Shown here: positions 56,820 to 64,000 of the stretch, piece after piece
Layout: each line of letters opens with the position of its first letter
Numbering within the stretch: position 1 is the stretch's first letter
NCBI GenBank assembly: GCA_036941025.1
Contig: JAYMNP010000001.1
Coordinates: 3,888,001 to 3,952,000 of the forward strand
From: Lachnospiraceae bacterium JLR.KK002
GTDB taxonomy: Bacteria; Bacillota; Clostridia; Lachnospirales; Lachnospiraceae
Length of the DNA stretch: 64,000 nt
Direction: 5' to 3'
Made by a program: the position numbers and the translations under genes
The notes under the pieces: model-generated
The model's database searches: none
What the model was told of the DNA's origin: nothing
What the model saw: the letters and a program-made list of their open reading frames with translations, nothing else

Positions 56820-58208
56820 TTATTTGAAATGTGCCCGAAGGGCTTCCACAACTTTGGGATAATCCATAAAGTGGGAGGCTTTTACAAGAACGGTATCTCC
56901 TTCCTGCAGGTATTCCAGAAGATGAGACTGCATTTCATCTCTGGAATCAAAGTGGAAGACTTCGCACCAGTCGTTGGTATCGCAGGCGCCTCTGGCAGTT
57001 TCACTGGAAAGAGGGCCGGCGCAGAAGATGGTGTCAATCTGTTTTTCTGCGGCGTAAGCCCCCACTTCATAATGAAGCTGTTTCTCATTTTCACCCAGTT
57101 CACCCATATCACCCAATACGGCTACGGTTCTGGCAAGTCCGTTGCTCAGCACATCCAGAGAAGCTCTCATGGACACGGGATTGGCATTATAACAGTCGTC
57201 TATGATGATAAGGCCGCCTGTCTCAATCAGGTTTGAGCGGCCCCCAATGGTTTCCACAGCTTCGATTCCTGCCCTGATTTCTTCCAGGCTCATATGAAGG
57301 GCCAGTCCGGCGGCCGTGGCTGCCATGGCATTGAATATATTGTGCTGTCCCGGAATGGGAATGTGTACATCCATGGTGCCGCAGGGTGTGTGAATGACCG
57401 TTTCCACTCCTTTTAATCCCAGGTTTCTGATATTGTCTGCGTAAATATCCTGCTGTACGGTCTGATTTTCCCCAAATCCATAAAAGACAGGACGAACGCC
57501 TCTGATTTCTTTCAGGGTGGACAGTTTGTCGTCTTCTCCGTTCAGTATAATAGTTCCTTCCGGTTTCAGAAAATCAAATATTTCACTTTTGGCTTTCAGA
57601 ATACCGTCTCTGGTTTTGAGGTTTTCCAGATGGCAGATACCGATGTTTGTGATAACGCAGAGATTTGGGCGGGCTATTTCTGCCAGCCGGTGCATTTCGC
57701 CGAAATCGGAAATTCCCATTTCCACAACGGCTGCCTGATGTTCTTCCTGAATGCGCAGCAGTGTGAGGGGCAGGCCGATTTCATTGTTATAATTTCCGGC
57801 TGTTTTCAGTACGCTGTATTTTTCTGAGAGCACAGAGGCAATCATTTCTTTGGTGCTGGTTTTTCCTACGCTTCCGGTGACACCGATAATGGGAATGTTA
57901 AGATTGCTGCGGTGAAATTTTGCAATGTCTTTCAGCGCCTGTTCCCCTGACCCCATTAATATGTAGGGTTTCTTACAATTTTCGAGCCTTTTTTCCGAGA
58001 GAACAGCGGCAGCGCCCTGTTCCAGCACATCCGGAATGAAATCGTGGCCGTCCACCCGTGCGCCTTTGATGGGGATAAAAAGAAATCCTGCTTCCACCTG
58101 CCGGCTGTCTGTAACCACACCCCGGATTACCGTATCTTTTTCTGATTCCGGGCCCATATAAATGCCGTTACATGATTCTGCAATACGCGCTAACGTCAAA
58201 TGTTTCAT
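56820..58208 (-). CDS. murF: UDP-MurNAc-tripeptide--D-alanyl-D-alanine ligase
   Basis: 462 residues. P-loop GVTGSVGKTSTKEMI, VVEMGISDFGEMHRLA, ILNGEDDKLS and DDCYNANPVSMRASL are MurF signatures. Adds D-Ala-D-Ala to the muropeptide precursor. It lies 12 bases after ddl, which makes its substrate, so the two are one operon. Confidence 0.96.
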   Translation of the reverse strand: MKHLTLARIAESCNGIYMGPESEKDTVIRGVVTDSRQVEAGFLFIPIKGARVDGHDFIPDVLEQGAAAVLSEKRLENCKKPYILMGSGEQALKDIAKFHRSNLNIPIIGVTGSVGKTSTKEMIASVLSEKYSVLKTAGNYNNEIGLPLTLLRIQEEHQAAVVEMGISDFGEMHRLAEIARPNLCVITNIGICHLENLKTRDGILKAKSEIFDFLKPEGTIILNGEDDKLSTLKEIRGVRPVFYGFGENQTVQQDIYADNIRNLGLKGVETVIHTPCGTMDVHIPIPGQHNIFNAMAATAAGLALHMSLEEIRAGIEAVETIGGRSNLIETGGLIIIDDCYNANPVSMRASLDVLSNGLARTVAVLGDMGELGENEKQLHYEVGAYAAEKQIDTIFCAGPLSSETARGACDTNDWCEVFHFDSRDEMQSHLLEYLQEGDTVLVKASHFMDYPKVVEALRAHFK

Positions 58209-58220
58209 AACTTCCTCCGT

Positions 58221-59273
58221 TTATTGATATTTTTCCATGGAAATCTGAATAATCTTCTCGCAGAGTGCGTCAAAATCCATACCCGCTGCCTGGGCTTCCT
58301 GGGGAAGCAGGCTTACTGATGTCATGCCGGGAAGGGTATTTGCCTCAAGACAGTAAATATGTTCCTGTTCATCCAGCAGAAAGTCCATACGGGCGTAAGT
58401 TTCCAGATTCAGAACTCTGGCCACCTGTTCTGCATAGTCCTGCATGGAGGCTGTAATATGCGGAGGCAGTTCTGCAGGGCAGGTCTCCACTGTGCTTCCG
58501 GCTGCGTACTTGTTTTTATAATCGTAAAAACCTTCCAGCGGAGCAATTTCAATGACCGGCAATGCTTTAAAATCTATAATTCCGACGGAAAATTCCCGTC
58601 CTTTTATATAGTCCTCAATAATAATTTTTTCTTCCCAGCGGAATGCTGCTTCCAGCGCTTTCCGGTAATCTTCTTCTGTGCGGACAATGGACACGCCGAT
58701 ACTGGAGCCGCCACAGCAGGGTTTTACCACACAGGGCAGTTTCAGCCCGGTCTGTCTGAAATCCCGGAGACAGTTGTCCCTGTTCATGGAAATTCCTGCA
58801 GGTGTGGGAATATGGTTGGTGAGGAACAGGCGCTTGGACAGTTCTTTATCCATGGCCAGTGCGCTGCTTAAATATCCGGTGCCGGTGTATTTGATGCCAT
58901 ATAAATCAAAAGCCGCCTGAATTCTGCCGTCTTCTCCGTTTTCTCCGTGGAGAGCCATAAACACAATATCTGCCATTCGGCACAGCTCAATGACATTGGG
59001 GCCGAAAAAGCTGCTGCTCTGGTCTTTCCTGCTCTTTTTCACCGCTTCGAGATCCGGCGTTTCTGCAGATATGCCCGTAACGGTGGCGCTGATTTCTTCG
59101 GAGCGGTCAAAAATGTCTGTCAAATTTTCGGGTTCGTCTCCGTATCCCATAAAGACGTCCAGTAAAATAACTCTGTGGTCGTTCCGCCTTAAGGCGTCCG
59201 CTACATTTTTCCCTGTTACAAAGGATACGTCCCGCTCGGTGCTCAAACCTCCTGCCAATACTACAATATTCAT
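58221..59273 (-). CDS. ddl: D-alanine--D-alanine ligase
   Basis: 350 residues. VVLAGGLSTERDVSFVTG, ALHGENGEDGRIQAAFDLYG, VVKPCCGGSSIGVSIV and LEANTLPGMTSVSLLPQEA are ATP-grasp Ddl motifs. The LxPxEA ending and the typical active-site Tyr region (GIKYTGTGYLSSALAMDK) indicate the normal D-Ala-D-Ala product rather than D-lactate. Upstream gene of the ddl-murF operon; GGGAGG precedes the ATG. Confidence 0.95.
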   Translation of the reverse strand: MNIVVLAGGLSTERDVSFVTGKNVADALRRNDHRVILLDVFMGYGDEPENLTDIFDRSEEISATVTGISAETPDLEAVKKSRKDQSSSFFGPNVIELCRMADIVFMALHGENGEDGRIQAAFDLYGIKYTGTGYLSSALAMDKELSKRLFLTNHIPTPAGISMNRDNCLRDFRQTGLKLPCVVKPCCGGSSIGVSIVRTEEDYRKALEAAFRWEEKIIIEDYIKGREFSVGIIDFKALPVIEIAPLEGFYDYKNKYAAGSTVETCPAELPPHITASMQDYAEQVARVLNLETYARMDFLLDEQEHIYCLEANTLPGMTSVSLLPQEAQAAGMDFDALCEKIIQISMEKYQ

Positions 59274-59345
59274 TTGGAAACCTCCCTGAATTCAATATTC
59301 TGTGGCTATCTTATACTATTTTATTCTTCGTGACAAGAACTTCCA

Positions 59346-59474
59346 CCCATTTCGGCACTTTTTTCCGGAACCGGGCACTTTTTTCCGAAATGGAGTGCAG
59401 AAGACTCTGCGCATCATGAGAAGAAAAAACAGTTAAAAAATAGCTGTCCGAACGCCATTTTTAACTGTTTTTGG
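59346..59474. terminator. two hairpins between ddl and hpf
   Basis: AACAGTTAAAAAAT (59428-59441) pairs with ATTTTTAACTGTT (59457-59469), a terminator for hpf. Next to it CCATTTCGG/CCGAAATGG (59346-59394) encloses the direct repeat GCACTTTTTTCCG. These occupy most of the 270-base gap. Confidence 0.55.
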
Positions 59475-59545
59475 AAAGATACATGATGACAGCCTGTCCA
59501 GGGACAGGCCTGCCGTCCGTATAAAATTATGAAGTGCCGGGAAAC

Positions 59546-60073
59546 CTAAAATTCCGGTTCAATCAGGCCGTAGGTGCTCCCTTTGCGTTTATACACTACA
59601 TTTACTTCTTCTGTTTCCGCATTCTGGAATACGAAGAAATTATGTCCCAGAAGTTCCATCTGAACGCAGGCGTCTTCCGGATACATGGGCTTCATGCCAA
59701 ACCGTTTGGTACGGATAATCTTTACTTCCTCGTCGTCCTCTACTTCCTTTTCGATAAATTCCTGCTGGAAGTTGCCTGCTGCCTGCTGCTGGTCAATAAT
59801 CTTGTTCTTGTATTTCTTCAACTGTCTTTCAATGACTTCTTCCACCAGATCTATGGATACATACATATCATTGCTTACCTGTTCGGAGCGGATGATATTT
59901 CCTTTTACCGGAATGGTAACCTCGATTTTCTGCCGCTCTTTTTCCACACTCAGAGTTACGATGATGTCTGTCTCCGGTGTGAAATAACGCTCCAGTTTCG
60001 CTAATTTTTCTTCTATCGCTTTTCGCAGCCCGTCTGTGATATCGATATTTTTTCCGCTGATTGTTATACGCAT
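59546..60073 (-). CDS. hpf: ribosome hibernation-promoting factor, long form
   Basis: 175 residues from the ATG at 60073, with AAGGGG upstream; a TTG three codons earlier is not preferred. N-terminal S30AE domain MRITISGKNIDITDGLR...VEKERQKIEVTIPV, then a linker and the C-terminal dimerisation domain VKIIRTKRFGMKPMYPEDA and FVFQNAETEEVNVVYKR. It pairs ribosomes into inactive 100S dimers in stationary phase. Confidence 0.95.
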   Translation of the reverse strand: MRITISGKNIDITDGLRKAIEEKLAKLERYFTPETDIIVTLSVEKERQKIEVTIPVKGNIIRSEQVSNDMYVSIDLVEEVIERQLKKYKNKIIDQQQAAGNFQQEFIEKEVEDDEEVKIIRTKRFGMKPMYPEDACVQMELLGHNFFVFQNAETEEVNVVYKRKGSTYGLIEPEF

Positions 60074-60112
60074 GGTGTCCAACCCCTTTTCCGTTTATTT
60101 TTAAGTGTTATA

Positions 60113-60141
60113 ATTATACCATACCTGAATTCTGAATACAA
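60113..60141 (-). promoter_or_regulatory. promoter of hpf
   Basis: Minus strand TTGTAT (60141-60136), 17 bases, TATAAT (60118-60113). Confidence 0.65.
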
Positions 60142-60293
60142 CAAATCTATGGGAATTCCTGACATTTTCCACTGGATAGTATGAAAAATTATTCTGTGTA
60201 TATGGCCGGGGATTCCGGAAGATGCTATACTGAATCCGGAACAGATATCATTTCGGAACGATAAAAAACCGGTTACGGAGGAAAGGAATTTTT

Positions 60294-61028
60294 ATGAAAT
60301 CAAAAACTGTTTTTATTACCGGCGCTTCCCGTGGCATAGGCCGGGCCATTGCAGAGGAATTTGCCCGCGGAGGATACTCTCTTGCTCTTAACTGTAAATC
60401 TTCCGGGGAAGAACTGCATGTATTTGCCAGGCACCTTTCGGATACCTTTCAGGTGCCCTGTCTGCCGCTGGTGGGGGACGTGAGTGATGAGAAGTTTGTG
60501 GAACAGGCTTTTGAGGAGATTCAGCAAATGTTCGGCAGGACGGATATTTTAATTAATAATGCGGGCATTTCCCATGTGGGTCTGTTGTCTGATATGAGCC
60601 TGGAGGAATGGAACCGGGTGCTCCAAACCAACCTCACATCCATGTTTTTATGCTGCAGGTATGCTATTCCTGCCATGGTACATGAAAAATCCGGCAGGAT
60701 TCTGAATATTTCGTCTGTGTGGGGCAGCGTGGGGGCTTCCTGTGAGGTGGCTTATTCTGCTTCCAAAGGAGGCGTGAATGGATTTACCAGAGCGCTGGCC
60801 AAAGAACTGGCTCCCAGCGGTATCACGGTGAATGCCATTGCCTGCGGCGTGATAGATACCAGGATGAATCACTGCTTTTCAGAGGAAGAGCGGCAGCAGC
60901 TTGCAGAGGAGATTCCTGCCGGGCGTTTTGGACTTCCGCAGGAGGCAGCCAGCCTTGCCATGTCGCTGGTCACAGCGCCTTCTTATCTGACAGGGCAGGT
61001 GATTGCTCTGGACGGAGGCTGGATGTAG
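60294..61028 (+). CDS. SDR-family oxidoreductase (FabG-like)
   Basis: 244 residues. NAD(P)-binding TGASRGIGRAIAEEF, NNAGISHVG, catalytic Ser in SSVWGSVGASCEVAYSASKGG with Tyr and Lys, and a typical LDGG ending. In Firmicutes such stand-alone FabG paralogues include the EF-P 5-aminopentanone reductase; acyl-chain reduction is equally possible. GGAGGAAAGG precedes the ATG. TATACT at 60226-60231. Confidence 0.88.
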   Translation: MKSKTVFITGASRGIGRAIAEEFARGGYSLALNCKSSGEELHVFARHLSDTFQVPCLPLVGDVSDEKFVEQAFEEIQQMFGRTDILINNAGISHVGLLSDMSLEEWNRVLQTNLTSMFLCCRYAIPAMVHEKSGRILNISSVWGSVGASCEVAYSASKGGVNGFTRALAKELAPSGITVNAIACGVIDTRMNHCFSEEERQQLAEEIPAGRFGLPQEAASLAMSLVTAPSYLTGQVIALDGGWM

Positions 61029-61164
61029 CAGGCGATTCACGTTTATGAATAAGATTCGCGATTTGAATAATTCCGTTATTTTCCATATATTTTTTCGTAA
61101 AATATTTCTATCGTACCATGGTTTTTACGGGAGAGTTATTTTACAAAAGAGGAATGAGTATAAT

Positions 61165-61518
61165 ATGAAATTATCCAGCAGACTGGAAAATTTGTTAGAG
61201 GAGCACAATCTTACTCAGAAAAAATTATCTACGGAACTTCATATCGCACCGTCTACCCTGAACGGATACCTGAGAAGAAACAGAGAACCGGATTTTGCGA
61301 CGCTGATTAAGCTGGCCAATTATTTTCAGGTGTCCACCGATTACCTTTTGGGCGTTACGGATATTCGCCGGCCATATAATCCTGAAAAATTTTATGATGA
61401 TAATGAGGAGGATTTACTGGATACATACCGGTCCCTTGGACCGCAGGAGCAGATTTACCTGATTAAGCAGGCGCATATATACTGTAATCATGATCTGAGT
61501 TTCCCTCAGAAGAAATAA
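61165..61518 (+). CDS. XRE-family transcriptional regulator (paralogue 1)
   Basis: 117 residues from the ATG at 61165. HTH: LENLLEEHNLTQKKLSTELHIAPSTLNGYLRRNREPDFATL, then YFQVSTDYLLGVTD. A tail without known sensor domain. Strongly similar to the gene at 63105, from which it is now separated by an IS; they probably arose by tandem duplication. Confidence 0.88.
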   Translation: MKLSSRLENLLEEHNLTQKKLSTELHIAPSTLNGYLRRNREPDFATLIKLANYFQVSTDYLLGVTDIRRPYNPEKFYDDNEEDLLDTYRSLGPQEQIYLIKQAHIYCNHDLSFPQKK

Positions 61519-61588
61519 AAAGTACTCAAACTGCATGGATGAAATTACAATCTGCGTATTTCTTTTTTCACCGGGGCATATTCTATTA

Positions 61589-63057
61589 ACACCACTTTAC
61601 AACTATTATAAATAGCGCTCCTTTTGCTGAACAAGGTATTTTAAGGCTCTCATAAGGGCAGATGATTTTATTATACTTTCGCTCTTTTTCACGAAAGTGG
61701 CAAAAAATACCTCCTGCCTGATCCGCTCGCTGAGCACAAACCTGAAATCCTGTGCGCTTTCCCTACGGTACTTTGAAAATGCTTCATCCTGATATGGCAG
61801 CAGTTTCATCGCACAATAAGCTATGTTGATCAGATTAACCAGCATTTCAATCCCTTTCCGGCTGCGCACCATATAGCTGCATAGTGACCAGAAGGTTTTC
61901 TGTTCGTAATAGCTGACTTCTATCTTCCATCTGAATGAGTACAGGAACAAGGGGATGTAATCCATCCATGCACTCCCCGTCTGGTTCAGGGGGGTCTTTT
62001 CCTGCCATGCACAAAAAATCTGCAGCTGTGTGGGGAAAACCGTACTGAAGAACAGGCGCCTGGAACCGCCTTCCTTCTCTGTGGCTGTCACATAGGCAAA
62101 AACTTCCCTTGTGCCGAAAATATTTGTAAGGACACGGCGCATCCCAATATAATAACCGCCTATTTTTTCATCCGAAAGTGTAAAATCTTTTTCCGCCGAA
62201 AGACGTTTCCCATGTTTTGCAGGCCTGCCCCTTTTTCCGGTCGGCTGCGGGGCAAGGTCATAAAGGACAGAGTCATACCTTGCATTTCCGATTAGGCCAA
62301 GGTTTGGGTATTCATCCACGACAGAAACCAGATCCCCTTTTGTATACCAGCTGTCGCATAGGATAATGACATTCGCCTTTTCCTGTAATTCAGGCATGGC
62401 CTGGCGTACCATGGAAGCAGCCAGCTTTAATTTTGACTCTTCTTTCTGCCACATACGGTAGGAAAGCGGAAACGCCTGGTAAACAATCTTGCCTTTATCC
62501 CACATTGGCACACAGAGCATGACACTTACAAAGCAGTGCCCATTCAGGTAGCCGCTGCCGTTGTGCGCGGAATGGTCAAAGAGTTTTGAGACATCCTCAA
62601 ATTTCTTTCCATATTTGGGAACAATGGTATCATCCATGCATAAAAAAACGGGCTGCGTCTCTAAGGATTTCGGGATTAGTTTCAATGCCATAGATGCTGT
62701 TGCATTCATAAACCTGGAATAATCCACTTTGGCATAGGAGCAGGCATAGTAAAAGGCATTCAGGGATTTATCTGTTAGCTTTGACAGGAAATGTCTGTAA
62801 AGGAAACGGATGGAATCCGCTGACTCCAGTGTCAGTATGGACAGCAGGAGCAGGACCAATGTCTCGGCTGTAGGAATGGAACAAGCCTCAAAATAAATGT
62901 AAAAATAATGATAAAGTCTACCAATTATAGTTTTTTCGTTGTATAATAAGTCTGTCGTACAGGATCACTTTCTTTCGTATTTTTTTGTTTGCAAACTTAT
63001 TATACATCAGAAAGTCCTGTATGACATTTTTTTTATGGAAAAGTTGTAAAGTGGTGT
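61589..63057 (-). mobile_element. IS4/IS701-superfamily insertion sequence, copy 2
   Basis: 1469 bases with the same 16-base terminal inverted repeats and an identical transposase as copy 1. Flanked by a direct repeat TTCTATTAA (61581-61589 and 63057-63065; 9 bases if the ends are CACCAC/GTGGTG), so this is an undisturbed, recent insertion between two XRE genes. Confidence 0.93.
61606..62859 (-). CDS. DDE transposase of IS copy 2
   Basis: 417 residues from TTG at 62859, identical to the copy-1 protein. DDE signatures CMDDTIVPKYG, ILCDSWYTKGD and YYEQKTFWSLCSY are intact, so the element is likely active. As in copy 1 the frame is open further upstream without an ATG. Confidence 0.87.
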   Translation of the reverse strand: MVLLLLSILTLESADSIRFLYRHFLSKLTDKSLNAFYYACSYAKVDYSRFMNATASMALKLIPKSLETQPVFLCMDDTIVPKYGKKFEDVSKLFDHSAHNGSGYLNGHCFVSVMLCVPMWDKGKIVYQAFPLSYRMWQKEESKLKLAASMVRQAMPELQEKANVIILCDSWYTKGDLVSVVDEYPNLGLIGNARYDSVLYDLAPQPTGKRGRPAKHGKRLSAEKDFTLSDEKIGGYYIGMRRVLTNIFGTREVFAYVTATEKEGGSRRLFFSTVFPTQLQIFCAWQEKTPLNQTGSAWMDYIPLFLYSFRWKIEVSYYEQKTFWSLCSYMVRSRKGIEMLVNLINIAYCAMKLLPYQDEAFSKYRRESAQDFRFVLSERIRQEVFFATFVKKSESIIKSSALMRALKYLVQQKERYL

Positions 63058-63104
63058 TCTATTAAGATAAAGATACTTCAATTTATCTGAATGGGGGTGC
63101 CCTT

Positions 63105-63476
63105 ATGGATTTCTATATTCGCCTGGAAAATCTGATTGAGGAAAGAAATCTGACACAAAAGCAGTTGTCTCTGGATCTTCATATCGCATCGTCCACTGTA
63201 AATGGATATGTCAACAATAATCGGGAACCGGATTTTGCAACGCTGGTTCGTTTTGCGCAGTATTTTAATGTATCCACGGATTATCTTCTGGGTCTCAGCA
63301 GTGAAAAGAAGCCGTCGCCTTCTTCCTTAAGTCCTGCGGAAGGAGCATTGATACACCTGTACCGTTCTCTGCCACAGGAGCGGCAGGAGTTGATTGTTGA
63401 GCAGGCAAAATTTTATCAGAATCTTGAACAGAAGCGTCAGAAAGCCTCCAAAACACGTTCCGGCTCTCATTCCTGA
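63105..63476 (+). CDS. XRE-family transcriptional regulator (paralogue 2)
   Basis: 123 residues; GGGGGTG precedes the ATG at 63105. HTH LENLIEERNLTQKQLSLDLHIASSTVNGYVNNNREPDFATL, then YFNVSTDYLLGLSS, and a helical tail LYRSLPQERQELIVEQAKFY. Closely parallels paralogue 1 through its whole length. The IS ends 48 bases before the start, so its native promoter has probably been displaced. Confidence 0.88.
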   Translation: MDFYIRLENLIEERNLTQKQLSLDLHIASSTVNGYVNNNREPDFATLVRFAQYFNVSTDYLLGLSSEKKPSPSSLSPAEGALIHLYRSLPQERQELIVEQAKFYQNLEQKRQKASKTRSGSHS

Positions 63477-63515
63477 GAGACCGGATGTTTTGACGGAGCA
63501 TATCTGTACGGAAAC

Positions 63516-63550
63516 AAAAATCAGCCTTTTCTCTGTAAAGGCTGATTTTT
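63516..63550. terminator. bidirectional terminator between converging XRE genes
   Basis: AAAAATCAGCCTTT (63516-63529) pairs perfectly with AAAGGCTGATTTTT (63537-63550). Confidence 0.8.
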
Positions 63551-63553
63551 GTT

Positions 63554-63886
63554 TTAAGGCATTTCCAATAACTTTTTTACTGCGTGTTGCATTTCCGGAC
63601 AGTCACGATACCGCAGAATTAATGTGCGTTCTTCTTCGGAAAGAAACATATTATCCATGGAATCATTATAGCCAAAAGTACCAAGAATGTTATCAATATT
63701 ATATATTTTACAGAGGATCAGCAGCGTATCCGCATCCGGCTGCGTCTGGCCGCTTTCCCATCCATAAATCGTTTTCGGGGCAACAGGCAGATTATGGTCT
63801 TCCAGCCTTATTACCAAATCATTAACGGAAAAATTGTTTAGTTTGCGATATGCCTTTAAAACTTTGGAAATATTCGGATTTTTCAT
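63554..63886 (-). CDS. XRE-family HTH protein (third)
   Basis: 110 residues: VLKAYRKLNNFSVNDLVIRL and VAPKTIYGWESGQTQPDADTLLILCKIY form an XRE HTH of a different subgroup from the two paralogues. Acidic C-terminus LSEEERTLILRYRDCPEMQ, typical of short phage-like or host regulators. AGAGGTGAGAGC lies upstream of the ATG. 63887-64000 holds only its upstream region. Confidence 0.85.
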   Translation of the reverse strand: MKNPNISKVLKAYRKLNNFSVNDLVIRLEDHNLPVAPKTIYGWESGQTQPDADTLLILCKIYNIDNILGTFGYNDSMDNMFLSEEERTLILRYRDCPEMQHAVKKLLEMP

Positions 63887-64000
63887 GCTCTCACCTCTTT
63901 TCTAATCATAGACTACCCGAAAATCCCCGTCAATAAATTAGAAATAATTCTCTGAAACCAAGTAAATGAATGATTGAAATTCTTTTTAAAAGAGAATATA

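Noticed and set aside
59546..60293. raiA-type structured RNA next to hpf
   Set aside because: The hpf promoter lies only ~40 bases before the gene, leaving no room for such a leader.
1..64000. tRNA or rRNA genes
   Set aside because: No cloverleaf with a T-loop GTTCRA-type segment or rRNA signature was found by eye in the intergenic regions; a tRNAscan run would settle it.

Overview
The window looks like a chromosomal segment of a gut-type Clostridia, most likely family Lachnospiraceae. This is inference, from low-to-mid GC Firmicutes gene families: a T-box-controlled short ProRS, a YtvI-like permease, a TSCPD protein, long-form HPF, and large SNF2/methylase ICE proteins. About two thirds of it (1-39400) is layered mobile and decaying accessory DNA. 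The rest (39485-64000) is mostly housekeeping, interrupted by one fresh insertion sequence.

Layout. 1-3760 and 17370-18131 are the two halves of one ICE methylase/helicase gene, split by a 13.6 kb integrative element (3759-17371). The element carries a large serine recombinase at its right end. Its attL/attR arms can be read directly: a GA core with matching inverted arms. Inside it is a radical-SAM RiPP locus: a Bce-type response regulator (broken by an IS110 element), its sensor kinase, a BceB-like permease, a SPASM radical SAM enzyme, three tiny ORFs (two of them paralogous 33-residue peptides with Cys-X4-Cys-X4-Cys), an ABC exporter and the BceA-like ATPase. Sigma-like and HTH genes, a group II intron relic, two small genes and the recombinase follow. 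18112-21500 holds TnpV and an orphan lantibiotic-immunity set (LanFEG-like transporter, lipoprotein, truncated regulator). 21499-26989 is an IS pile-up plus a second ICE helicase/PcfJ remnant. 27066-32350 has a PD-(D/E)XK transposase-like protein, a small conserved protein, and a LacI regulator followed by AAC(3)-family and MATE genes. 32378-39402 is a graveyard: frameshifted MFS, IS3 relics, hsdM, HTH, DUF262, AraC, GNAT, MATE and MerR remnants, with one intact serine hydrolase.

From 39485 rightwards, mostly on the minus strand: a hybrid histidine kinase with a solute-binding lipoprotein, secA, a TSCPD protein, a promoter-terminator unit without a recognisable product (46873-47627), T-box-proS, a kinase-regulator-RluA-YtvI operon, murA, a PrcB-like lipoprotein, plsC, ddl-murF, hpf, an SDR, and two paralogous XRE regulators separated by a second identical copy of the 1.47 kb IS, followed by a third XRE gene.

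How it fits together. The RiPP locus is best read as a peptide maturation, export and self-protection cassette. Bce-type sensing and detoxification genes bracket the maturase and precursors, and the whole cassette rides on a serine-recombinase element that lodged inside an ICE gene and could have used that ICE for transfer. The IS110 insertion splits the cassette's response regulator, so expression in this strain may be lost. That insertion is informative in its own right: its leader contains guide-like segments matching both its own ends and this target, as expected for a bridge RNA.
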